Source: Pontederia crassipes (taxonomy: Eukaryota > Streptophyta > Magnoliopsida > Commelinales > Pontederiaceae). From it: a stretch of DNA of 64,000 nt. Shown piece after piece: positions 24,100 to 35,519 of the stretch. The first letter of the stretch is position 1, and the number at the start of each line of letters is the position of its first letter. The stretch spans positions 23,998,874 through 24,062,873 of the forward strand of contig CM060195.1 in the NCBI GenBank assembly GCA_030549335.1, read 5' to 3'. Below the pieces are notes generated by a model. That model saw nothing but the letters and a program-made list of their open reading frames with translations. It made no database searches and was not told the DNA's origin. Position numbers and translations under genes: made by a program.

Positions 24100-25574
24100 G
24101 ATTTTAGAATATGAACAAGATCGGACCTGCGATTTCCCAAAGTTCAATGAAACTTTTAATCAAAATAATATTTTTCTCGAGATTCACTTTTGATTTAACC
24201 ACATTTTAAAATGGCGATAGAATATAATTAGGTTAGAAAATTCAAAAGACGATTATAATAGCTCAAACTTCCCATCATCTCAAAATCTTTATTGATCATA
24301 AACATTTTATAAAATATAATACATCTCAATTTTTTTCCTCCGGAAACTCCATCCTTGGCACCTCTAATCAAGAGGGAGTCCTCCTGGATCCCTCATTGAA
24401 ATCCCTTGAGGCTTTTGTTGTAGTGCAATGACGACTTTTTTTTTCCAATCCAGATTTAACGATTTTTTAAAATGATTAGTATTTGACTAATTTGATGTTT
24501 GGACACACCTAAAATATGAATAGTGTGACGATGACTTTAATCACATAATGTGTTAATTATAATTTAAAAACATAACTTTAATTTGATAAATTATTATTTA
24601 AGGCATGCATTACCAATAATTTAAAATTTTAATGTAGATGATTAGTTCATAAAATTTAACAAACTTGACAAAGGAAATAGTGTAATAATCCAGAGGTGGC
24701 AGATTAATTTATGTTTATATTTCATATATAAAAAAAGAATACATTTCTGTAGAAGAACATGACCGTACAGTCTTATTCAAAGATTTGACTGTTTTTGAAG
24801 ATTTTATTGCCAATTTAAGTTTGTCATGGTTCAATTTACTTCGCAAACGGAGCAATCAGAACCAGCGCCACCCCACTTGTATTTAATTTATGATACCTTT
24901 GCCCACTTAATAAGCAATGTCCAACTAAGTGATACAACCTCTATCGATCGATTAGGAGAATATGTACGCGATACATGCCTTAATTAATATTGTTTTCTGA
25001 TCACATCACCAATCACTAGTCAGTGCCATTGCAAATATGACTAATCATATATAATTTTTTACCATTATGCAAGTATGCAATATATTTCACGTAGCTTCGT
25101 TTCATGCAATTAACTGGCACGCATTATGTAATTTAGTAATGAATTTGCATGTTGATGTTAATTAATTACTCATATCAAGATCTGCTCAAGTGAGCGTGAT
25201 CAACAAAACGAGTTCCAAGTCAAAGCAATCGATTAGTTTGTGGCTGCCATTACCGTCCTGTTTTCTTGAGCGTTTCAAGAACTTTGGGCACGCTAACTTA
25301 TAAATATTAATATCGTCACTTTGCAGCTTGTGCTAAGGGTTCGTTTCCAATGGCCAACCACTACACGAACTATACCAGATGATGAGACAAAACATTTAAT
25401 AATCATATAGTTTTGAACCTACTCCATATTCAAACCATAATATCCATGTGTGTAGTCGTAGAAGGACAATGTCAAAGTTGATATACGTACAATTTGTATA
25501 TAAAGTCATGGATGACAATTAATTAGTAGGGATATTGTATTGAAGGGAAATGATCAGTCAACTGAGTAGAATGA
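24100..25574. other. Intergenic, no gene seen
   Basis: AT-rich sequence without convincing open frames, repeats or transposon ends. Confidence 0.5.
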
Positions 25575-25621
25575 GGTGATACACCAATTGGCATGTTTGT
25601 TGGACAGAGACAAACCATACT

Positions 25622-25656
<35 letters not shown>

Positions 25657-28600
25657 AAATGTCTTTTTATATCACATGTGGTATATTTTATCATTTCACA
25701 AACTTGTAAATGTATTATATCCAGTATATCTACTAGTCTCTAATTTCAATTCTAACTAAAATTAAAATATTTGGATTGCAAAAATGAATATATATACACT
25801 AAAATATGAATTAAGAAAGTAAAATATTTTATTTTACATAAGAGAGTACCAAAGAGCCCTTAATCCTTACTAGGTACTCAAGCTCTTTGATTCTACTTCA
25901 TATTCCCATTTTATTTAAACCCTAGTGTTAGAAAATGAAGAGCTGATGGATGTCGCCGGGGAAGGAATGGAGATAAAGAAGATGGAAGTTGGGAAGAGAG
26001 GGAAAGCACACAGGGAAGAGGACGACAATTGTAACGTCAGTTAAAAGAAAAGGTAAATATTTAAAAAAAAGGGTATTTTGTTCTTTAGGCAAACAATAGC
26101 ACAAAAGAGAAAAACAACCAACATAGACAAAAAGGAGAGAGACAACACTACCTCCTTCTCCTCCCATTTCTTCTCTCGTCCCAAGCGCTACAGTGCACGA
26201 CGGAGGAAGAAAACTAGCCACGGCTTCTCACTTTCGGTCACTCGTTCTTTACTGTCCGGTCACCGTTTTTCGCACTAGTGGTATTGATGGAAAGAGGACG
26301 ACGAGATGGACATTTTGAATGTATAAGAAGATCAGTCCACTATAGAAGATGTAGTGAGTGCCGAACGCGAGAAGGGGGGAGTTCTCCGGTGACCCGTTCC
26401 GACTCCGCTTCGTTCTGATCTTTCTTCTGCTAAGTTGTGCATCATCCTCGGGTCAATTAGGTTCATTTTAAGGGATTGTAAACGTGCTTGTGCTCCCAAT
26501 TTTGTAGATGGACGAGATTGGGATTTTCCAGTAACCTATTTCTAGCGACATTTTCGGTGAGACGATGGGGGCTCCGACTGACCTTACCACGACGTTATGG
26601 TAGGTGCTCACAGGAGGGAGAAATGTATTAGGTTATTGTCCGTATGAAAATTAATCATAAATTTCTTGTAGGTTCGTTGATTTCGATTTTCAACCGTCCT
26701 CCGATATTTTCGACGATTCATCCTCAGATTTTGTAGGTAAGGAAAAGGGAAATGTATATATCATATTTAATAGCAGTTATGTGTAAATGATTTTAAATAA
26801 TAATATTTATTATTGATGAAAAGGCAATTGGTGATTGTGTTCGACGTTTCGATGGGTGTGACTTTGGTTTGGAGAGCGTGGTTTCATTGTTGTGGTAAGG
26901 ATGATTGGTGGCCGAAACTATTTATAAGATTTAACTTTATAATTGATAAGAATTGGTTATATGGTCTAATTCAAATTATTATATGCTTAATTGAATATGA
27001 TAGGTGGATGTCCGTTGAGGTTTGAGTAAGGTGCTATTAGCTGGCGATTTTTTTTCCTCTATTGGTAAGAATTCTAAAAATATATAGTGATGATCAATTT
27101 ATGAAAATTAGTTTATATGATAGTTATAATTCATTAATTATAAATGAGGTGATACACCAATTGGCATGTTTGTTGGACAGAGAAACAAACAATACCTCTC
27201 TCTCTCTCACACACACACAATGTTTTTTAGTATCACATGTGGTATGTTTTATCATTTCGCAAACTTGTAAATGTATTACATCCAGTATATCTACTAGTAT
27301 GTAATTTCAATTCTGAATTAAATTAAAAATTTTGGATTGCAAAATGAATAGATTTTAACTCCACTTCTAACTACCAGGACAAATATTCATGGAAAATAGG
27401 AGGGATTGCTAAGGAGATCACGTTGCATTTGAACTCATTTTACCATGCATGCTCATACAATAAAAGGAACAAAATACATAATTGTATATGTTGACAAACA
27501 TAAGGACCTATAATACTCATTGTGAAATGTGTTTTAATGATTAAAAGATAATATATATATATATATATATAGAAAATATGAATTAAGAAAGTAAAATATT
27601 TTTTTAAATAAGAGAGTACCAAAGAACCCTTAATCCTAACTAGGTACTCAGGCTCTTTGATTCTACTTCATATTCTCATCTTATTTAAACCCTAGTGTTA
27701 GAAAATGAAGAGCTGATGGATGTCACCAGAGGACGGAATGGAGATAAAGAAGATAGAAGCTAGGAAGAGAGGGAAAACACAGAGGGAAGAAGACGACAAT
27801 TGTAACGTCCTATCAGTTAAAAAAAGATAAATACCTAAAAAAGAGGTATTTTGGTCTTTAGGCAAACAACAACACAAAGAAAAAAAACATCCACTGCCAC
27901 CATAGACAAAAAGGAGGAGAGAGAAGACTCCTCCCATTTCCTCTCTCGTCCCAAGCGCTATGCACGACTGAGAAGAAAATCACTACCGGCTCCTCAATTT
28001 CGGCTACTCATTCTTCACCGTCCGGTTATCATTTTTCGCACGATAATTATCGACGGAAAGAGGATGACAAAACATTTTGAATGTGTGAGGAGAAGATCCT
28101 ATAGACGATGCAATGAGTGCCAACAGTGAGAAAGGGGGAGTTCTCCGACGACCCGTTCTAGCTCCGATTCGTGCCGATCTTTTTCCTGTTAAGTTGTGCA
28201 TCATCCTAGGATTTATTAGGTTCATTTTAAGGGGTTGTAAATGTGCTTGTGTTCCCAATCTTGTAGATGGCCAATATTGGGATTTTTTGGCAACCTTATT
28301 CTGGCAACATTTTCAGCGAGCCGATGGGGGGCTCCGACTGACCTCATCATGACGTTATGGTAAGTGCTCATAGAGGGAGAAATATATTAGGTTGATGTAT
28401 TAATCACAAATTACTTGTAGGTTCGTTGATTTTGATTTTTGACCATCTTCCGACATTTCTAACGATTCATCCATAGATTTCGTTGGTTAGGAAAAGGAAA
28501 ATGTGCATATTATATTTAATAGTAGTTATGTGAACTGATTTTAAATAATAATATTTATTATTGATGAAAAGGTGATCGGTGCTTGTGTTCGACGTTTCGA

Positions 28601-28880
28601 TGGGTGCGGCCTTGGTTTCTAGACCGTGGTTTCATTGTTGTGGTAAAGATGATTGGTGGCCGAAACTATTTATAAGATTTAATTTTATAATTCATAATAA
28701 TTGATTATATGGTCTAATTCGAATTATTATATGCTTAATTGTGGATGTCCGTTGAGATTTGAGTAATGTGCTATTAGTTGGCGATTTCTTTTTCCCTATT
28801 GGTAAGCATTTTAAAAATCTGTAGTGATGATCAATTTATGATAATTAGTTTATATGATACTTATAATTCATTAATTATGA
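25575..28880 (+). repeat. Tandem segmental duplication, two units of ~1.57 and ~1.73 kb
   Basis: Unit A (25575-27145) and unit B (27147-28880) both begin GAGGTGATACACCAATTGGC. Both continue through a CT/CA microsatellite, a TTTAAACCCTAGTGTTAG segment, and the start of the TGTAACGTCC LTR. Unit A ends at ATTCATTAATTAT, where unit B begins; unit B passes the matching point near 28880 and continues into the rest of the LTR. Unit B also carries about 200 extra bases (about 27352-27570) absent from A. Several percent mismatch shows the duplication is not recent. Confidence 0.9.
26030..27145 (+). mobile_element. Truncated TGTAACGTC-family LTR in duplication unit A
   Basis: Begins TGTAACGTC after the same GACGACAAT flank as the solo LTR at 27801. 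It stops at the duplication joint at 27145, so it holds only the first ~1.1 kb of a ~2.95 kb LTR. It arose by duplication, not by separate insertion. Confidence 0.85.
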
Positions 28881-29908
28881 ACTTAGGTAAGATTAGAAAT
28901 TCTACTTCCAGACACCAAGATGTCATTAAAAGTCTATTATATAGTGATTACTAAACTAAAAGACAAATGATACTTAGAAGTGATAAATGTCTTAGGTGAT
29001 AAGCTTATATTTCTAAATAAGGTTTAAATGAATGTAATAGGTATTTCTCTCATTTGAGCGGATTCAGATGGAAGATAGTTGAGACTTGAGGAATCCAAGG
29101 TGAAGGAATTTATCTCAATTGATATGAGTTGCTTAACTATACGGAGTGATGACATTGTTCCACTCAATGTGGAATGGATTTTGTGATGACATTATTGTGA
29201 TAGTTTTCTTTCCTGCACATCCATACTTATTTGTATGCTTTATATGTGACGTTTTATTATGAATTTTTGAAATCCGTCAAAATCTTTCTTCATGCAATTG
29301 AAGTAAAAATTTGGATTCTTGAAAAGAAAACATTTATATGATGACTTCTAATTCTAAGATTTCACTTCATATTTGCATTCATCCATCATGTGCATTACAT
29401 GTTAAAACTCATATAAGGTAGAGTGTTTTCACCTCAGAGGATTGACCAACTCTGAGTAGATCGGTTGGGATCCAGTTTGCTCTGTGTCGATATAGTGACA
29501 CGAGGACCAAGTTCAACACCATAGTGATACGAATGGTGAAATTAGAATAATCATCATGTGGCAATATAGTGACACGAGGGATGAAGTGAATAAAGAAAAG
29601 GAATAAGCTTTGTGTCGATATAGTGATACGAGAAGCAGTTCAACGTTCTGTGACAATATAGTGACATGAGGGACAAAACTAGAACAGCCACTCTGTGGCG
29701 ATATAGTGATACGAGAGGTGGGTGAAGAAGCACTCGATTGATGAGTGGTATGGATATTCATATTTGATGATAAAACAATCCATCTTTTTCGAGTTTATTG
29801 GTTTTATAATGAAAAGTATAAGGTTTTGTCACTTCTCCAACTACCTCTCCATTAGGTAATATTTTGTTGCCCAAGCCTTTATTTGTTGAGGAGAAACTAG
29901 TCCAATTA

Positions 29909-29953
<45 letters not shown>

Positions 29954-30755
29954 CGATTTTACCATGCCAGTGCACACATGACATTCATCATTATGTGAAT
30001 GGGTTCTTTTTTGGGAAAGAGGATTTCAAATATTTCTTGAAAATAAAGATGTTGATTTTCATAACAATTTTAATACTTGAAATAGTCATTTTAGCTCACT
30101 GAGCTTAATCATGCTCACATGTTTTCTTAAATTTTTACAAGAAAGGAATAATGTTTGATTGGAAAGGGATGTTAATTCAAAAAGGGATAGTGTGAGATCC
30201 TGCGAGGAGCGTATATGGCTCGGTGTTTTTCCTCTGGATACTTTAACTGATCGTTATGATTTTTTTTATCTTGACCCTGTATGATTTTGGGTTGTGGCCC
30301 ATGATTTATTGTATATGTAAATTGATTGATGGGAGCTGAGGCTCAATGATTTATTGATGAGTTGATATGGGCGAGTCCCAAAATTGAATAAGGGCTTAGA
30401 CCCTTAATGGATTTTGACAGACATTTGATATGTTTTGTTCGTGTAGTAATTTTGGAGGCGAAACTCATATGTTAATATAATTTCCAATTTTTGAGCTTGA
30501 GTCTCGTATTACTTAGTATTTATAAACTGCATGCACATTAAAATTTTATAAATTGCTTGTGAAGTGAAGGATATGGATAAAAAATGTTGTATTCGATGCA
30601 TGATCGAATTTACGCATGTCATGCCGAAATTTTTGAAAATTTTCAGATAATTTATTTTTGAACATTGTTTTTCATTGTATATTTGAATTTAAATTTAAAC
30701 AATTGATTTCACGATTTTACCTCTTGTGGCGCCGAACAGAGAGTTGGACGTTACG
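27801..30755 (+). mobile_element. Solo LTR, gypsy type, unusually long (2.96 kb)
   Basis: Begins TGTAACGTCC and ends GGACGTTACG, ten-base inverted termini with only the last base changed. It is flanked by ACAAT at 27796-27800 and 30756-30760. Subrepeats containing CGATATAGTGACACGAG lie at 29485-29720 and a TA microsatellite at 29911-29950. No primer-binding site, polypurine tract or protein domain is present. The minus-strand copy at 2330-6158 is the same family. Confidence 0.9.
29485..29720 (+). repeat. LTR subrepeats (CGATATAGTGAYACGAG units)
   Basis: Five or six degenerate copies of a ~40-60 base unit built around TGTGTCGATATAGTGACACGAG. The inner part is itself a near palindrome. Reverse-complement equivalents occur at 2498-2720. 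Confidence 0.85.
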
Positions 30756-30760
30756 ACAAT

Positions 30761-31115
30761 TGCTTTAAAAGAAAATTGTATTACAACTAACCGAGACATT
30801 ACGAAACTCACACATCTCTATTTATACTAAAAGGGTGTTACAAACAACTAACGAACTTTCTACAAATCAAAACACGGGGACTATGCAACGAAAACACCTT
30901 CAGCTATGATGACGATGTGGGGACAACACTGCAATCTTCGAGGGTCCCCTAAAATTGACGGCGGGAGGAACTCGAATGGGTAAGCTCATCGCTATGTAGA
31001 TCCATTGAACCACCGGCGATGTGCTGAACATCCACCGAACACTTGGTCGACCACCAAAAATATGAAGATGGTGCAACGAACACCAAAGATGTGACGAACA
31101 CGATCGACAACTAAT
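30761..31115. other. Short spacer between two solo LTRs
   Basis: No gene seen. It holds the continuation of the pre-insertion site of the 27801 LTR. GGTGTTACAAAC near 30835 is not matched to any LTR start. Confidence 0.5.
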
Positions 31116-31120
31116 GTTAC

Positions 31121-32943
31121 TGTAACGCTCGAGAAATCTGTAAAATAAAAAAGAGAAATAAAAGATAAAAGAGAAAGGATAAATCCGAATAGTAAAAAGA
31201 AATCAAAAGGGGAAGATAAAATAAGACATTTGATTCTCCAACTACCACACGAATTTATTTTTCTCCCCTATAAATAAGATGCCAAGTCCACGAAATCAGT
31301 CCCTTTTCTCCCTGCGAAGCCGGCCCTAGTTTTCCCCTCTATTTCGTGTGCCTTGCTTTTTTCTCTCATCCCTGATCAGTCGTCGCCAATAGGGGACACA
31401 CCAGAGGGAGTAGACGTCGATGAGCACGCGCCTGAGCCGAGGGGAGTGGGCAAAGGAAGTGGAGGAAGAGGAAGAGGAAGAAGAAGACTACCCTAATAGT
31501 TTCTTGGATAGAAACTTCAAGGTATGGAACTAAAATAGATTTGTGATAGAATCCTGATTTTAGACTTGAAGCATGTCCTAGTTAGTCCCTAGTTATAGTA
31601 TGATGTTCTATGATGATTCTGGATGTCGGCCGTCGCCGAAAAAGACGAATGAACACACACCTCGCGTCTGCGCAGTCCCTGCATAAGAGGAACCCGATCC
31701 GGATTCACACTGACCCGACCTAGATAGGTCCATACTCGGATCGAGTTCGATGGAACTCGGTCGGGTCTGCCATTTTCACGAGCATGAAGCTCTGCAACGA
31801 AGAAGAACCCAACTTGGATTGATGACAACCCAGCCCGAGCAGTTCCACGATGAAGTTGCGCTCGGTCGCGACTTTTGTCGGGTGGTCGACCAATTTGTCG
31901 AATCGGCCGACCAAGCCGCTAAGTACGAACCTGGCTCTTGTATGATCTACCACCAGCCCGGGCCATGTCTTGATTTCTCCCAATGATGCCCTTACGAACT
32001 CGGCCCAGTTTTCACCCAATTCGTCCCGGGTTTTGATATCGATCAGTTGATCTTTTGACTCTTGATCCATGTGATTAATCCTAATCTAAGTATGATGATG
32101 ATTATGCCCTTCATGTTTCTGATTTACTCTCCATGATCCCGTCTTGTTATCTGAATTTAAAGTACTTATGAAGATTAATTAAAAGATGCAAATCGTTAAA
32201 TGGAGAGCTCTTATTTTATGATGGACTGGTGATGACCAGGGCTAACTTCGGTCAGTTATGGGCTGGCTCTGCCAGTTATGATGATACTAGGCGGGTTGAG
32301 ATAGGCCTCCTCGTGGGTTGAAATATACCCAAAATAAGTCAAAGATGAATAATAAGATGATGAAAGATGAACACATATGAATAAAGAATCACCTTTATGA
32401 TGATCGACTTTTATCAATTTTATGATGATTTAATTATGATCTTTTAATCATATGCCCCTTCCCTTTTATGTGATGACATCTTTTTTGATTCTCGTTTGGT
32501 ATCATGATTCTATTATGATATTTATCTTACTTCCATATTGAGTTATAAAATTCATAGGGAGGTTCTCCCCTGCATGTTCTTAAATGCAGGACAAGGTCAG
32601 AATGATAAAGGTGGTCAACGGTGACAGATCAAGCTCGTAGGTGGCTGCACATGATTGTCTTGAGCCCCTTAGGTTCATGTGATAGATTTCATTTTTTCCC
32701 ATAGTAGTATGATGTATTAGCTTTTCTTTGGACTCATATAAAATTCTTTTGTTTCAGTCTTTCACGTATTATGATGTTATCTTATTTTATTATTTAATGA
32801 TGATTAGACTTTCGTTTATTATGATGTTGAATTGATCAGTCAAAGTCTTTATTTTGATCAATATGATGTACACGTAGGGATGTCTCGTAATGTCTTTGAA
32901 GCGTATTCTGTCATGTGGCGGAATACGATTTGAGAGCATTATA
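31121..32943 (+). mobile_element. Solo LTR, gypsy type (1.82 kb)
   Basis: Begins TGTAACGCTC and ends GCATTATA (family end GCGTTACA, here with C-to-T decay). The flanks are GTTAC at 31116-31120 and GTTAT at 32944-32948, a 5-bp target duplication with one C/T difference. TATA box CCTATAAATAAG at 31266-31277. It is homologous to the minus-strand solo LTR at 11643-13489, so the two form a ~1.8 kb inverted repeat about 17.6 kb apart. No internal domains. Confidence 0.88.
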
Positions 32944-32948
32944 GTTAT

Positions 32949-35516
32949 TGCTTCTGCTTCCAAGCTGTTGTTGCTGTGTAGAAATTCAAACACCTGGAAC
33001 TCATATTTTCTTTTTTTTTCTTTAAGTTTTTAGTTTTTCATATAGTAAATATAGAGTGTAATAGAAAAAATCAACGCACACACGATGGTCCAGCTCCACT
33101 GGCAGAAAATATAATGATATATTGTTAAGGCGTAAGGTACATACTAATTCATCACACAGGAAAATGCGCTGTCGGCATTAATTGACTTGCAGATTAGCTA
33201 TGAACAGTGACCATGTCATGCACAATTAAATTCTCCCATTTCTTAATTTTCAGCGTTCAAGACAAATCAATAACTCCGTGACAACTACAAATTAATTAAT
33301 CAGCAGCTACGTACGTACCTGAATTTTCAAACAGATCGATAGCCTCCTGTTTGTCCTTAACCGTTCCCGCGATTTCCGATTCGAGATTGATCAGATGCAT
33401 ACAATTTGGTCAATTAATTCTCAGATTGCGAATTGGACGGTCCCCCCCCCCCCTCTTGTATACGACCGATGGAGAAGGCCAAAAATTTTGTCGGAATCTT
33501 TCGATTTGACTTCCCCTGCATGGCATGCACCGCATTGCACGTCATCGATCCTCCCGCCCAAACCTGACGGTGTACTCAATCATCTCGCCTGTCTTTCAAC
33601 TTGCAACCATCGTTTAAGTAGCGCTTAGGCAAAGCGTGCTCCACTTATCTCTCGATTCCCCTTGTCCTCTCTCTCTCCCTCACTCGTTCTCTCGGGTGTG
33701 TGAACTACATACACAAACGCGCACACCACTTTCTCTCTCCCCGTCACCATTTGTGTTGTCTCATGCTCGATAGGGACGCAGATGACAAGTCTAATACTGT
33801 TGGTCAGCTGTATTAATTCTTTTACGAATAACGAGGCATAAAAATTAAAAAACTTGTTTTTGTGCGAGCTACTGACTGCGGACACATTCGCGTGCCATCT
33901 TTAAAAAACAAAAAAAGAAAAAACAAACAAAACTTGAGCGATGAGAAAACTTAATTTATGTACCTGAATATATATCATATATATTATATAATATATGCTA
34001 TGATGTCGATGATCAACATCAGGGTGGTGGTGCAGTTCGATTGGTTTGTCCCATGCATGGCAGTACGCATGCCAGGCCACTGGTTTCATGCATGTCAAAC
34101 TTTCGCTACGTGGACATTTGAAAGTTTGACTTTGCCTTGCGGCGGTCGGCAATATGGGAGAATAGTCCATTTTAGCAATATTTTTAAAATCGAACCCAAT
34201 AATCAAATTATTATTAAAATAATATTATTTTTATTACTTTAAAAGAATATATTATAAATTATAGTTTCAAAGAAAACTAAGTAATGAAATAAAATATTAA
34301 TAAACTATTTAAAAATATATTATTAGTTAAAATAATTTAATTTTATTATTTAATAATCTAATGAATACTTTTATTTTTATAATTAACATTCCATTATTAT
34401 TATTATCTCCAAACATTTTATTTTTTAATTACAAATATTTTTTTGTATTATATATATATTTTCTGTCGTAATCATTCTATAAAATTTACTATATTACTTA
34501 TGTTTCTATTTTTTATACTTTTAATATAACTTATAATTATTTAAATTTTATCATCTGATTTAAATTCATGATAATTTTTTTTTGTTTACATTTAACTTTA
34601 TTACTATATTCTCACATTTTATTTTGAAATTCAAATTTACACGCCTTTATTACTAATATCACTCTTTTTACATTCATCCTATAAAATCTCCCTTATTTTC
34701 CTCTCCTATCTATTCTTCTGACTTCCATACTATAATATACTTATCCTTTTTTCTATTAGTTCAGATTTTTATTTTTTTTAAAAAAATCAAACTGAACCTA
34801 TTAAGTTTGGTTTTGATTAGGTCATCTGGTTCAATCCGGTTATTTGACAAACCAATTGTTAGTGCCAAACCGGATCAACCGATTCATATTTGAAATGGTC
34901 AAACTGATTGGTCCGATCTGATTTTTTTAAAAAAAAATTGCATAGTCTAGCCCATATGAGATAATTTTAGTAATTAAGAGGTGTCATATGCTATATATGT
35001 AATGTTTTTTTTTTAAAATTGAATCACTCATCGAATCGGTCATCCAACTGAGACATGATTCGATCTATTCGACCGGATTCAAATGTTTTTAATCAACTTT
35101 TTTTATGAAATATATTATTTGTTTCCTTTTTTAGATTCATCCTATAAATTCTATAATAAATTTCTATTTTAATACATATTATTTATATCAATTTAAATTA
35201 TATCATCTTGTTATTTGAGATCATCATAATTTTCTCTATTGTATAAATTTATCTATGTTACTATTTTCCTTCCTTTTATTTTTAACTTCAAAATTATTCC
35301 TCATTATGAACATAATTTTTTTTTACTTTCATCTTATAAAATATAATCACTTTTTCTCTCCTTCTATTCTTTCACCTTCTCTATTATAATAAATAAGTAT
35401 GGTACAACAAATATTTTGGTTGTACAGTACTAAAAATAATACGTGGGTCGTTCACCAAAGTCTATGCTGCTTAAATGGTTCACATTCATTTCAACCTAAA
35501 AGTTGTAAAGGACTTG
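32949..35516. other. Intergenic, no gene seen
   Basis: Contains a C12-14 run near 33442, then strongly AT-rich DNA from 34200. Words such as AATCCGGTTATTTG and GGATCAACCGATTC near 34830-34920 look like decayed repeat. No transposon ends recognised. Confidence 0.45.
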
Positions 35517-35519
35517 CAT

